Assembly (NCBI GenBank): GCA_947503765.1
Contig: CANNFA010000002.1
Span: forward strand, 182,501-246,500
Direction: 5' to 3'
DNA length: 64,000 bases
DNA from: an uncultured Paracoccaceae bacterium
GTDB lineage: Bacteria > Pseudomonadota > Alphaproteobacteria > Rhodobacterales > Rhodobacteraceae
Made by a program: the position numbers and the translations under genes. Of the stretch, positions 1 through 10,520 are shown one piece after another (position 1 is the first letter of the stretch; each line of letters starts with the position of its first letter). The notes below the pieces were generated by a model. It was not told where the DNA came from and ran no database searches. It saw only the letters and a list, made by a program, of their open reading frames with translations.

Positions 1-2172
<2,172 letters not shown>

Positions 2173-2261
2173 TGATCCAGTAGAAGCCAGGCGACAGCCG
2201 AGCTTAACTGATCGAAGAGCATACGCCGAAGGTATGCTTGACTTGGAACAGGTTCTTTCTC

Positions 2262-2379
2262 GGTTTGGTGGTCATAGCGCGAGCAAAACACACGATCCCA
2301 TCCCGAACTCGACCGTTAAGTGCCGTAGCGCCGATGGTACTGCGTCTTAAGACGTGGGAGAGTAGGTCACCGCCAAACC
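2262..2379 (+). rRNA. rrf: 5S ribosomal RNA
   Basis: A roughly 118-base gene whose ends pair (GTTTGGTGG near 2263 with CCGCCAAAC ending near 2379). It contains the conserved ATCCCATCCCGAACTCG loop and the GTGGGAGAGTAGGTC segment. It lies about 90 bases after the 23S end and about 50 bases before the initiator tRNA, the usual order in Rhodobacterales rRNA operons. Ends are good to a few bases. Confidence 0.96.
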
Positions 2380-2429
2380 TAGCAAGACCCTGTTTGTGAA
2401 TCTCTCTGACGATGAAACACCACAATTGG

Positions 2430-2506
<77 letters not shown>

Positions 2507-2532
2507 ACTTTAGCGAACTTCCGAGGCCAGCC

Positions 2533-2563
2533 AAGCTCGCCGCATCGGTGGGCTTTGTTGTTT
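2533..2563 (+). terminator. probable terminator of the rRNA operon
   Basis: A 9-base-pair stem (arms AAGCTCGCC and GGTGGGCTT, including G-T pairs, loop GCATC) at 2533-2555 is followed by the T-rich tail TGTTGTTT. It starts 27 bases after the CCA of tRNA-fMet, where the rRNA operon should end. Confidence 0.7.
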
Positions 2564-2790
2564 CCAGTGGTTCCAACAGCTTATCATGCCGTTCCACCCG
2601 GTGGGCCCGCATGTCGGCGTCTTAATCCACAACCTCGGTGTCGATCAGATTATGCCGTTTGAGCCAAACTATAAGACTCCAGCCCGCAGATTCTCCTTGT
2701 AAGCGAGGGACCGGCGGAGGCCGGTCATTCGACATTCATCCGCGGTCCGTCAAACGCGCGCAATCGGCGCCCTTTCTGCGGTGCGCGGGA
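2564..2790. other. gene-free stretch between rRNA operon and catabolic genes
   Basis: I see no credible gene here. On the minus strand a short open stretch around 2640-2585 could be a decayed coding fragment, but it is too short to assign to a family. The next gene (2791) is convergent with the rRNA operon. Confidence 0.5.
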
Positions 2791-3663
2791 TCAGGCCAAG
2801 TCGATCCGCTTGCCGTCTTGTCCTACAATCAGCAACCCGTCCCAATGGCCGTCGACTGCCTTGCGCCAGTCCTCGGATCCGTAGTCGGGATCGTCCGAGG
2901 GGATCAGGTGTGACAATGCCAGCCGCTTGACGCCCGCCCTCGTGGCCGTCTGGGCGGCGTCATGGGCGAAGGTATGCGAGCGCAGCCAATGCGCCATCAG
3001 CTTGTCCGAGCCATTGCCGACGCGTTGCATGAGCGCGGGCAAGGCCGTCTCAAGCATGGCCTCGTGGATCAGAAGATCGGCGCCTCGGGCGAATTCCTCG
3101 AGCGCGGCCAGCGGTGCGGTGTCGCCGGAAAAGACGACATGGCGGGTCTCGGTACGGAACGAGTAGGCGAAACAATCGACCAAGGGCGGATGCTCGGTGC
3201 GGATGGCGGTAACGCGGATGCCGTCCCGGATCACCACTTCGCCCGCATCCACACTGTGAAAAATGACGAGATCGCGCAGGTCGGGGCGGCCTTCGTCGTC
3301 GACCCTGATATCGATGTCGGCTTTCATCGAAGCGAGGAAGCCGTCCCAATAGGCGGCCAACCCGTCAGGACCATAGACGTCCACCGGCGTTTTCAGCCCG
3401 GCGGTCCAGGCGGTGTGGAGCAGCGGCCCAAGCTCAAGGTAATGATCGGAATGCAGGTGGCTGATGAAGATCAGCGACAGATCCTTCAGCTGCATCCGCT
3501 GATCGACCAGTCCGCGCGTCACACCGAGGCCGCAATCCACGACGATCTGTCTGCCGTTCAGGCAAAGCAGGTTCGATGTCGGCATCGACGAGCCGGGCCG
3601 AATGGCCGGTCCGCCCTTGGTGCCCAGAAGCGCGACGTAATCCCGCACTACAGGCCCCTTCAT
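2791..3663 (-). CDS. metallo-beta-lactamase fold hydrolase
   Basis: A 290-residue member of the MBL superfamily, closest in layout to the RNase Z/arylsulfatase-like branch. The full metal-ligand set is visible: HLHSDH at residues 69-74, His158 (TEHPP), Asp181 (FSGDTAP) and His252 (LSHL), so two metals, probably zinc, should be bound. No signal peptide is seen, so it is likely cytoplasmic. The start ATG at 3663 overlaps the aminotransferase stop codon by four bases (ATGA); upstream in-frame codons run inside the aminotransferase gene and are not used. It is the last gene of the IclR-aminotransferase chain and may hydrolyse an ester, lactone or thioester intermediate of that pathway. The substrate cannot be read from sequence. 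Confidence 0.9.
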   Translation of the reverse strand: MKGPVVRDYVALLGTKGGPAIRPGSSMPTSNLLCLNGRQIVVDCGLGVTRGLVDQRMQLKDLSLIFISHLHSDHYLELGPLLHTAWTAGLKTPVDVYGPDGLAAYWDGFLASMKADIDIRVDDEGRPDLRDLVIFHSVDAGEVVIRDGIRVTAIRTEHPPLVDCFAYSFRTETRHVVFSGDTAPLAALEEFARGADLLIHEAMLETALPALMQRVGNGSDKLMAHWLRSHTFAHDAAQTATRAGVKRLALSHLIPSDDPDYGSEDWRKAVDGHWDGLLIVGQDGKRIDLA

Positions 3664-5006
3664 GCTGCCGCGAAACCGGCATCGAGCGCGGTCAGGATGG
3701 TATCTGCCTCGGCCTCGGACAGGACCAGCGGCGGCGACAGGATCAGGTTGGGACCGGAAATGCGCACCATGGCGCCATTCTGATAGGCCACTTCCTGCAC
3801 GATTGTCGTGGTGGCGCCTCCGGCGGGGGTCTTTTGGGCGCGGTCGCTGACCATCTCGATCGCCGTCATCAATCCGTGGCCGCCGCGCACGTCGCCGATC
3901 AGCTCGTGTTTCTCCTGCAGCTTCAGGCAGCCTTCGTAAAGCTGCGTGCCGCGTCTGGCGGCGTTGTCCGCCACGTTCAGGCGTTTGGTCTCGGACAGAC
4001 AGGCCAGCGCCGCCGCCGCGCCGACCGGGTGACCGGAATAGGTGTAGCCGTGGGCGATCTTGGCGGCCGGGTTGTCCTCGAATGCCTCGACCATCTTCTC
4101 GCCCAGCATCACCGCGCCAAAGGGGAAAAAGCCGTTGGTGATCGCCTTGGCGGTGCACATCATGTCCGGCCGGATGCCCCAGAGCCGTGCGCCGGACCAT
4201 GCGCCGGTGCGGCCATAGGCGGTGATCACCTCGTCGGTGATCAGCAGGACGCCATTGCGGTTGCAGATCTCCTGCACCATCGGAGCAAAGGACTTGTGCG
4301 GCGGGATGACGCCGCCGGCGCCGAGGATCGGCTCCATGATCATCGCGGCGATTGTGTTGGCGCCCTGAAAGGCGATCTCGTCTTCCAGCGCGGCGGCGCA
4401 AAGCCGGGCCAGCCGCTCGGGATCGGTTTCATTGAAGGGGTTGCGATAGGTATAGGGCGCCGGGATGTGGAAGCAGCCAGGCAGCAGCGGCTCGTAATCC
4501 TGTCTGAAGTTGGCGTTGCCATTGACCGAGGCGGCGCCGATATGGGTGCCGTGATAGCCCTTCTTGAGGCTGAGGAACTTGGTGCGCCCGGACTCGCCGC
4601 GCAGCTTGTGGTATTGCCGTGCCAGCCTGAGCGAGGTTTCCACCGAATCCGATCCGCCGGAGGTGAAGAAGGCGCGTTTCATGCCATCGGGGGCGAAGAA
4701 TTCGGCCATTTCATACGACAGCTCGATCACCGCATCGTTCGATGTGCCACGAAAGGTGGAGTAGTAGGGCAAGCGGTCGAGCTGCGCCGCCATGGCGTCC
4801 TTTACCGGCTGGCAGGAATAGCCGAGGTTGACGTTCCAAAGTCCGCCGACCCCGTCGATGACGGTGTGTCCGTCGATATCGGTGATGCGGACGCCCGAGG
4901 CTTCGGTGATGATCTTGGGCGGATTGGCGATGCTGTCTGCCGGCGAGGTCATCGGGTGCCACATCAGGCGGGCGTTGTTTTCCTTGAGGAAGTTCGAATC
5001 TATCAT
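3660..5006 (-). CDS. class III PLP-dependent aminotransferase
   Basis: A 448-residue fold-type I, class III (omega-amino acid) aminotransferase. The PLP lysine is Lys287 in TAKAITNG, the PLP pyridine-nitrogen aspartate is Asp258 in LLITDEV, and the phosphate-binding FTSGGSDSVE segment lies at residues 114-123. Family members move the amino group from beta-alanine, GABA, taurine, polyamines or similar compounds to pyruvate or 2-oxoglutarate. Start ATG at 5006 overlaps the IclR stop by four bases, and the 3' end overlaps the MBL gene. The divergent operon encodes an aldehyde dehydrogenase, which fits oxidation of a semialdehyde product; that link is inference. Confidence 0.93.
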   Translation of the reverse strand: MIDSNFLKENNARLMWHPMTSPADSIANPPKIITEASGVRITDIDGHTVIDGVGGLWNVNLGYSCQPVKDAMAAQLDRLPYYSTFRGTSNDAVIELSYEMAEFFAPDGMKRAFFTSGGSDSVETSLRLARQYHKLRGESGRTKFLSLKKGYHGTHIGAASVNGNANFRQDYEPLLPGCFHIPAPYTYRNPFNETDPERLARLCAAALEDEIAFQGANTIAAMIMEPILGAGGVIPPHKSFAPMVQEICNRNGVLLITDEVITAYGRTGAWSGARLWGIRPDMMCTAKAITNGFFPFGAVMLGEKMVEAFEDNPAAKIAHGYTYSGHPVGAAAALACLSETKRLNVADNAARRGTQLYEGCLKLQEKHELIGDVRGGHGLMTAIEMVSDRAQKTPAGGATTTIVQEVAYQNGAMVRISGPNLILSPPLVLSEAEADTILTALDAGFAAA

Positions 5007-5812
5007 GGCGTGGTGTCCAATACTTCTGAGTATGACGGGAGACCGGACCAGAGGCCCTCGATATGCGCGGGCAGGGTTCCGCCCCAGTTGTGGGAAATGA
5101 CGCGGCTTGTCGAAATGAGGTGCGTCTTGATTGCAAGTTCCAGATCGGGCGTGAACCGCGACCCCACGCAGGCGACCGCCACCGCCCCGGCGAACTGCCC
5201 GGTATAGTCGAAGATCGGAGCGGAAAAGGAAACGATCTCTGCCTCGAAACAGCCTTGGGAGTGGCCGAAACCGGTGTCGCGCACGCAGGCCACTGCGCGG
5301 GCCAGGGCCTCGGGGGTGATGGGCGTCGTGTCGGTAAAGCGCTCGAGCGCGCGGGTTGCGGCGTCGAACAGGGTGTCCGGTCCGAAAGCCAGTGCGCAAA
5401 GCCCGGTGGCGGTCGCATGCAGCGGAAGCGAGGGGACGTCGATGATCGCTCGCGTGCTGTAGGTGGGCGATTCGCAGGACAGCAGCGTATACAGCGTAGT
5501 GCCCGACAAGACCGCCACATGCGCGGTCTCTCCGGTGGCATTGGCCAGGTCGGTCAGCGGTAGTTGCGCACCCGCCTTGCGCGGCACGGTGGCTTCGCGC
5601 GTTTGCGCCAGTTGCAGCAGCGCAGGCCCGAGCCGATAGTGCCGCGTCATCGGATTCTGCTCGACAAATCCCACCGTTTCAAGCGCTTGCAGGTGTCGGT
5701 AGGTTGTTGCCTTGTCTCGTTTGACCATCCGGCACAGCTGCGACAACCCGATCTCGGGCTGGGCGAGCGAGAAGTGCGTAAGGAGTTCGAGAGCTTTGGT
5801 AGCTGAGGACAT
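5003..5812 (-). CDS. IclR-family transcriptional regulator
   Basis: A 269-residue regulator. Residues 1-60 form the winged helix-turn-helix (LSQLCRMVKRDKATTYRHLQ), and about 75-265 the IclR effector domain, which usually binds small organic acids. The ATG at 5812 is chosen because the predicted helix-turn-helix begins directly after it. It is first in a three-gene chain with four-base overlaps and faces the tctCBA operon across 119 bases, so it is the likely regulator of both directions. A perfect inverted repeat in that gap is the best operator candidate. Confidence 0.93.
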   Translation of the reverse strand: MSSATKALELLTHFSLAQPEIGLSQLCRMVKRDKATTYRHLQALETVGFVEQNPMTRHYRLGPALLQLAQTREATVPRKAGAQLPLTDLANATGETAHVAVLSGTTLYTLLSCESPTYSTRAIIDVPSLPLHATATGLCALAFGPDTLFDAATRALERFTDTTPITPEALARAVACVRDTGFGHSQGCFEAEIVSFSAPIFDYTGQFAGAVAVACVGSRFTPDLELAIKTHLISTSRVISHNWGGTLPAHIEGLWSGLPSYSEVLDTTP

Positions 5813-5931
5813 GGCCGAATATCGCGTCTGGTGTGTGTTTAGAAAAAGTTTGACGCAGCGGCACATACACGGCAAGTTTTTTAAAAACAATGGTTCGTTA
5901 TGTGAACCACACTTAGGGGGGCTACAGAAAA
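5813..5931. promoter_or_regulatory. divergent promoter region with IclR-type inverted repeat
   Basis: This gap separates the iclR start (5812) and the tctC start (5932). At 5891-5909 there is a perfect repeat, TGGTTC and GAACCA, separated by seven bases; its core GTTCG-N5-TGAAC resembles operators of PcaR/PobR-type IclR proteins. It ends 22 bases before the tctC ATG. The A/T-rich stretch around 5879-5890 may hold a promoter element, but no convincing -35/-10 pair was found. Confidence 0.6.
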
Positions 5932-6882
5932 ATGAAAATGACGAAGTCAGCGATACCGATGACAGCGATCGTGCTGGCGATGACCGCCATTGGCGGTGCA
6001 GCGCAGGCCGAATACCCCGAGAAGCCGGTGGAATTCGTGGTGCCGTGGCCTCCGGGGGATCTGGAGGACGTGCTGACACGCATGATCGCCGAGGATTTCT
6101 CGGCGGAATACGGCGTGCCGACCGCAGTGGTGAACAAGCCCGGCGGCGGCGGCGGGCCGTTCCCCGGCGCCATCGAAGTGGCAGATGCGCCCGCCGACGG
6201 CTATACCATCGGATCCTTCATCATCGCGATCCCCACGGTGGGCCCGCAACTGGGCATTCCGCAGCTTGATCCCGACCCCTTCGTGCCGCTGGGCAACTTT
6301 TTGACCTATCCCTTCGTGATCGCCACCTCGGGCGACGCGCCCTATGACGACATCGACGGGCTGGCGGCCTATGCGCAGGACAACGACGTGGTGCTCGGCC
6401 ATTTCGGCGCACCGCTGGTGCCGACACAGGTGACCATGGGGCTGGCCAAGGAAAAGGGCTTTGCCTTTGCCTCCGACGCGGCCTTTGACGCGCTCGACTG
6501 CAACACGCTGGCGTCGGGCGACGTGGACGTGATCAACACCACGCTGCAACTGATCCTGCCCTGCCTCGACGATGTAAAGGTGCTGGCCTCGATCGGGGCC
6601 GAGCGCATCCCGCTGATGCCGGATACGCCCACCGTGGCCGAACTGGCGCCGAATCTCGACGTGGCGCTGTGGAACGGGCTGTTTGTTCACAAGGACACGC
6701 CCCAGGACGTGCGTGACAGGATCAGCGCCGTGGCGGAAAAGACCGCGCTGTCCGAGCGTGCGCAGGCCTTGGCGGCCGAGACCGGTGCCCTGGTCTACTG
6801 GCAGCCGGCGGCCGAGGTCGAGACGCAGATCCTCAAGGACATCGAGACATTGGGAAAGATAGAGGCCATGCTTTCGGAATGA
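5932..6882 (+). CDS. tctC: TTT-family transporter substrate-binding protein (TctC type)
   Basis: A 316-residue periplasmic binding protein of the tripartite tricarboxylate transporter family. Residues 1-26 are a signal peptide ending GGAAQA. The mature part shows the family features: EKPVEFVVPWPPGD after the signal, a VVNKPGGGG segment near residue 65, and the DTPTVAEL segment near 235. TctC proteins capture organic acids such as citrate, terephthalate or nicotinate derivatives and hand them to TctAB. The gene opens the plus-strand chain tctC-tctB-tctA-aldehyde dehydrogenase-Tm-1-like. An alternative ATG lies two codons downstream (5938). Confidence 0.93.
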   Translation: MKMTKSAIPMTAIVLAMTAIGGAAQAEYPEKPVEFVVPWPPGDLEDVLTRMIAEDFSAEYGVPTAVVNKPGGGGGPFPGAIEVADAPADGYTIGSFIIAIPTVGPQLGIPQLDPDPFVPLGNFLTYPFVIATSGDAPYDDIDGLAAYAQDNDVVLGHFGAPLVPTQVTMGLAKEKGFAFASDAAFDALDCNTLASGDVDVINTTLQLILPCLDDVKVLASIGAERIPLMPDTPTVAELAPNLDVALWNGLFVHKDTPQDVRDRISAVAEKTALSERAQALAAETGALVYWQPAAEVETQILKDIETLGKIEAMLSE

Positions 6883-6893
6883 TCCGACACATC

Positions 6894-6919
6894 GGCCGGG
6901 CGGCACGGATTGCCCGGCC
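6894..6919 (+). terminator. stem-loop between tctC and tctB (attenuator candidate)
   Basis: Perfect 8-base-pair arms GGCCGGGC and GCCCGGCC with a 10-base loop start 11 bases after the tctC stop and are followed by the weak T-containing tail TATTGCTTT. It probably reduces read-through into the permease genes or protects the tctC mRNA 3' end. Confidence 0.6.
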
Positions 6920-6949
6920 TATTGCTTTGCCACCCGACAGGGGCCGGTC

Positions 6950-7489
6950 ATGTCGCGCGTGAAAACGTTGCAATCGCTATTCAAGCGCTACCGCCGACCC
7001 GGAGACATCGTCTTTGCCTGGATCGCACTGATCGTCTCGATCCTCCTGCTGGTGCAGGTGACGGAACAGACGGCGTGGAAAAGCGGCGGGCCGCTGTTTG
7101 CGCAGCCCCGTTTCTGGCCGGCGGTTTCGCTTGGCGGGATGGCTTTCTTCGCGGCCTTTCACTTGCTGGGTTCGGTTTTGTCCGAGCGTCTTCACGGACG
7201 CTGGCAAGAGGTCTGGCTCTGGATCACCTCGCTGGAATATGCCCTCTGGTTCATCGCCTATGCGGTGGCGGTTCCCTACGCTGGATACCTGCCCGCGACG
7301 GTGATCGCCGCGCTTCTGCTCGCCCTGCGCACCGGCTATCGCCGCCCCTCTACGCTTCTGGCCGCAGTGGCAACGGCACTGGTGATCGTGCTGCTGTTCA
7401 AGACGTTCCTGAAGGTCAGCCTGCCTTCGGGCGCGGTCTACGAGGTGTTGCCGGACGGGCTGCGCCAGATCATGCTGACCAATTTCTGA
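6950..7489 (+). CDS. tctB: TTT-family transporter small permease (TctB type)
   Basis: A 179-residue inner-membrane protein with four predicted membrane segments, at about residues 19-37, 61-80, 99-120 and 140-160. That size and topology are usual for TctB, the small partner of TctA. It lies between tctC and tctA in the canonical order. Sequence conservation in this family is poor, so the call rests mainly on topology and position. Confidence 0.9.
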   Translation: MSRVKTLQSLFKRYRRPGDIVFAWIALIVSILLLVQVTEQTAWKSGGPLFAQPRFWPAVSLGGMAFFAAFHLLGSVLSERLHGRWQEVWLWITSLEYALWFIAYAVAVPYAGYLPATVIAALLLALRTGYRRPSTLLAAVATALVIVLLFKTFLKVSLPSGAVYEVLPDGLRQIMLTNF

Positions 7490-7501
7490 TCGGACCCTCG
7501 G

Positions 7502-9019
7502 ATGGAAAACCTGCTGGCAGGACTGGAAATGCTCGCCCGCTGGGACGTGATGGTGGCCCTGCTGGTCGGGTCCATCGGCGGTGTGATCATCGGCGCGATT
7601 CCCGGCGTGGGGCCTGCCGTGGCCATCGCCATCCTGCTGCCCGCCACCTTTGCGCTCGACCCGATTGTCGGGCTGACCATGTTGCTGGGGATCTACGGCT
7701 CGTCGATGTACGGGGGCGCGATCCCGGCGGTGCTGATCAACACACCCGGCACCGCGGTCAATGCGCTGACCTCCTACGACGGCTATCCGATGACGCAGGC
7801 GGGCAAGGCGCATCGCGCGGTATCGCTGGCCTATAGCGCGTCGTTCTGGGGCGGCATCTTCGGCATTCTCTGCCTGATCCTTCTGTCGCCGGTGCTGGCG
7901 CTTGTGGCGCCGATGTTCGGCTCGCGCGAGATTTTCCTCGCGGCGCTTCTGGGCATCATTCTCGTGATCCTCGCCCATCGCGGCCAGATCTTCGCGGCCG
8001 GGCTTCTGGCGATGTTCGGCATTTTCCTGCAGACCATCGGGCTGGATGCCGTCACCTACACCCAGCGCTTCACCTTCGGTTACAGCTTTCTGAGTTCCGG
8101 CATCAACCTGATCGTCGTGGTGCTGGGCCTCTTCGCACTGAGCCAGGCGTTCTTCCTGCTCACCGCGCCGGATGAAAGCCCCGAGGCGAAGCCGGTGAAA
8201 GGACGGATGTCCGCCGGGTTCCGCGAGCTTCTGAAACACAAGCGGGTGGCGACGGTGGCCTCGAGTTTCGGTGTCCTCCTCGGCATGATCCCCGGCACCG
8301 GCGAATTCACCGCCCAGTTCATGAGCTATACCTACGCGCAGAAAACCTCGAAGACGCCGGACGCGTTCGGCAAGGGCTCGCCCGAGGGGCTGATCGCTTC
8401 GGAAGCGGCCAACAACGCCGTGCCCGCCGCGGCGATGATCCCGCTTCTGGCGCTCGGCATTCCGGGCGAGGCGCTGACAGCGATGATGCTGTCGGTCTTC
8501 TATGTCCACAACGTGATCCCCGGCCCGGCGCTTTTCCAGAACAACATCGATCTGGTCTACGGCCTATATTTCGCGCTGATCGCGCTCAATGTCATCGTGA
8601 TGGTCTTCCTGCTGTTCTCGACCAACCTGCTGACGAAGATCATCCGCGTGCCGACCCGGTTCCTCGGGGTGACGATCCTGCTTCTGTCCTTCGTCGGCGT
8701 CTATTCCTTGCGCAATTCGCTGACCGATTGCATGATTTCCGCCGGGTTCGGGGTGTTCGGGCTGATCCTCAAGCGGCTGAACCTGCCCATCGTGCCGATC
8801 ATCCTCGGGATGGTTCTGGGCGGCATCATGGAGGTCAAGCTGCGCTCGGCTCTGCCGCGGCTCAAGACACCGTTCGACCTGATCGACCGCCCGATTTCCT
8901 TCATTCTCTTTGTGCTCATCCTGCTGGTCTTGGCACTGCATGTCCGAACGCTCGTCTGCGAATGGCGCGGGCGTCCGGCCGCGGAAGACCACGACATGCA
9001 CGACACCCAAATGAGGTAG
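7502..9019 (+). CDS. tctA: TTT-family transporter large permease (TctA type)
   Basis: A 505-residue protein with 10-12 membrane segments and the conserved TctA features: GAIPGVGPAVAIAILLP near residue 35, the YGGAIPAVLINTPGTA segment near 75, and GMIPGTGEF near 262. TctA forms the transport channel for organic acids driven by an ion gradient. The glycine-rich N-terminal segment is specific enough to separate it from DctM permeases. It ends seven bases before the aldehyde dehydrogenase start, so they are very likely on one transcript. Confidence 0.95.
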   Translation: MENLLAGLEMLARWDVMVALLVGSIGGVIIGAIPGVGPAVAIAILLPATFALDPIVGLTMLLGIYGSSMYGGAIPAVLINTPGTAVNALTSYDGYPMTQAGKAHRAVSLAYSASFWGGIFGILCLILLSPVLALVAPMFGSREIFLAALLGIILVILAHRGQIFAAGLLAMFGIFLQTIGLDAVTYTQRFTFGYSFLSSGINLIVVVLGLFALSQAFFLLTAPDESPEAKPVKGRMSAGFRELLKHKRVATVASSFGVLLGMIPGTGEFTAQFMSYTYAQKTSKTPDAFGKGSPEGLIASEAANNAVPAAAMIPLLALGIPGEALTAMMLSVFYVHNVIPGPALFQNNIDLVYGLYFALIALNVIVMVFLLFSTNLLTKIIRVPTRFLGVTILLLSFVGVYSLRNSLTDCMISAGFGVFGLILKRLNLPIVPIILGMVLGGIMEVKLRSALPRLKTPFDLIDRPISFILFVLILLVLALHVRTLVCEWRGRPAAEDHDMHDTQMR

Positions 9020-9025
9020 GCACCC

Positions 9026-10510
9026 ATGGACCAAGGCAAGATCGACGCGCTTCGCGGACGGCCGGTGAATGCGTTTTCGCATCTGATCGACGGCAAATCC
9101 GTACCGGCCTCGGATGGCGGCACGATGGACGTGCTGTCGCCCATCGACGGGCAGGTGCTGACACAGATCGCCCGCGGCACGGCAATAGACATGGAGACCG
9201 CCATCGCCACGGCCCGCACCGCTTTCGAAGACAGGCGCTGGGCCGGACAGCCGCCTGCGGCGCGCAAGGCCGTGCTGCTGAAATGGGCCGACTTGATCGA
9301 GGCAAATGCGCTGGAACTGGCGGTGCTGGGGGTGCGTGACAATGGCACCGAGATCGGCATGGCCCTGAAGGCCGAGCCGGGATCTGCCGTGGGCACCATC
9401 CGCTTTTATGCCGAAGCGATCGACAAGGTCTATGGCGAGATCGCACCGACCTCCGACGACGTGCTGGGCCTGATCCACAAGGAGCCTGTGGGCGTGGTGG
9501 GCGCCATCGTGCCCTGGAACTTTCCGATGATGATCGGCGCGTGGAAACTGGCCCCGGCGCTGGCCAGCGGCAATTCGGTGGTGCTGAAACCGGCCGAGAC
9601 CGCGTCGCTCACGCTCCTTCGAATGGCGGAACTTGCGCTTGATGCCGGGTTGCCGCCGGGGGTGCTGAACGTCGTCACCGGCGAGGGTGCGGTGGTCGGT
9701 GAGGCGCTGGGCCTGTCGATGAATGTCGATGTGCTTGTATTCACCGGCTCGGGCGCAACGGGGCGGCGGCTGATGGAGTATTCGGCGCGCTCGAACATGA
9801 AACGCGTCTATCTGGAACTGGGCGGCAAGTCGCCCAACATCGTCTTTGCCGATGCACCCGATCTGGCCGAGGCGGCCAAGGTCGCCGCGAGCGGCATGTT
9901 CCGCAATGCCGGCCAGGTCTGCGTCGCCGCCTCGCGGTTGCTTGTCGAAGCGTCGATCCACGACGACTTCGTTGCCGAAGTGGTCAAGGCCGCCGAGGCG
10001 ATGCGGGTGGGCGATCCCTTGCGCCTCGACACCCAGATCGGCGCAGTGAACTCCGGCGCCCAGCTGGAGCAGAACCTGCGCTTCGTCGAGATTGCCGCAC
10101 AGGAGGGCGGGCAAATCGTCACCGGCGGCGCGCGCATCCTGCAGGAAACCGGCGGCTATTTCATGGCGCCCACCGTGGTGACCGGCGTCACGCCCGAGGC
10201 AAAGCTGGCGCAGCAGGAAGTTTTCGGCCCGGTGCTGGGCGTGACCCCCTTCAGGACGGAAGACGAGGCGGTACGGATCGCCAATTCCACCGCCTACGGA
10301 TTGGCTGGCGCGGCCTGGACCGCCAACCTGGGCCGCGCGCATCGCATGGTTCGCGCCGTGCGCACCGGGGTGATGCATATCAACACCTACGGCGGCCCCG
10401 ATGTGACCGTGCCGATCGGCGGCGTCGGCCAGTCGGGCAATGGCGCCGACAAGTCGCTGCATGCCCTCGACAAGTACGTCAACCTCAAGACTGCCTGGAT
10501 CAAGCTGTAA
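9026..10510 (+). CDS. NAD(P)-dependent aldehyde dehydrogenase
   Basis: A 494-residue aldehyde dehydrogenase superfamily enzyme. The catalytic cysteine is Cys299 (GQVCVAAS), the general base Glu264 (LELGGKSP) and the oxyanion asparagine Asn165 (PWNFP). Overall it resembles the PuuC/betaine aldehyde dehydrogenase group. The ribosome site AGGTAGG overlaps the tctA stop codon, showing co-expression. In context it could oxidise the semialdehyde made by the divergent class III aminotransferase, giving an acid for central metabolism. Substrate is inferred only. Confidence 0.94.
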   Translation: MDQGKIDALRGRPVNAFSHLIDGKSVPASDGGTMDVLSPIDGQVLTQIARGTAIDMETAIATARTAFEDRRWAGQPPAARKAVLLKWADLIEANALELAVLGVRDNGTEIGMALKAEPGSAVGTIRFYAEAIDKVYGEIAPTSDDVLGLIHKEPVGVVGAIVPWNFPMMIGAWKLAPALASGNSVVLKPAETASLTLLRMAELALDAGLPPGVLNVVTGEGAVVGEALGLSMNVDVLVFTGSGATGRRLMEYSARSNMKRVYLELGGKSPNIVFADAPDLAEAAKVAASGMFRNAGQVCVAASRLLVEASIHDDFVAEVVKAAEAMRVGDPLRLDTQIGAVNSGAQLEQNLRFVEIAAQEGGQIVTGGARILQETGGYFMAPTVVTGVTPEAKLAQQEVFGPVLGVTPFRTEDEAVRIANSTAYGLAGAAWTANLGRAHRMVRAVRTGVMHINTYGGPDVTVPIGGVGQSGNGADKSLHALDKYVNLKTAWIKL

Positions 10511-10520
10511 GAGGCTCGCC

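Noticed and set aside
2580-2700. Possible transposase remnant after the rRNA operon
   Set aside because: Only a short open stretch on the minus strand, without terminal repeats or an assignable motif.
2791-4401. A single 536-codon minus-strand protein ending in the MBL domain
   Set aside because: The upstream two thirds is an out-of-frame reading of the aminotransferase gene; the real start is the ATG at 3663 overlapping the aminotransferase stop.
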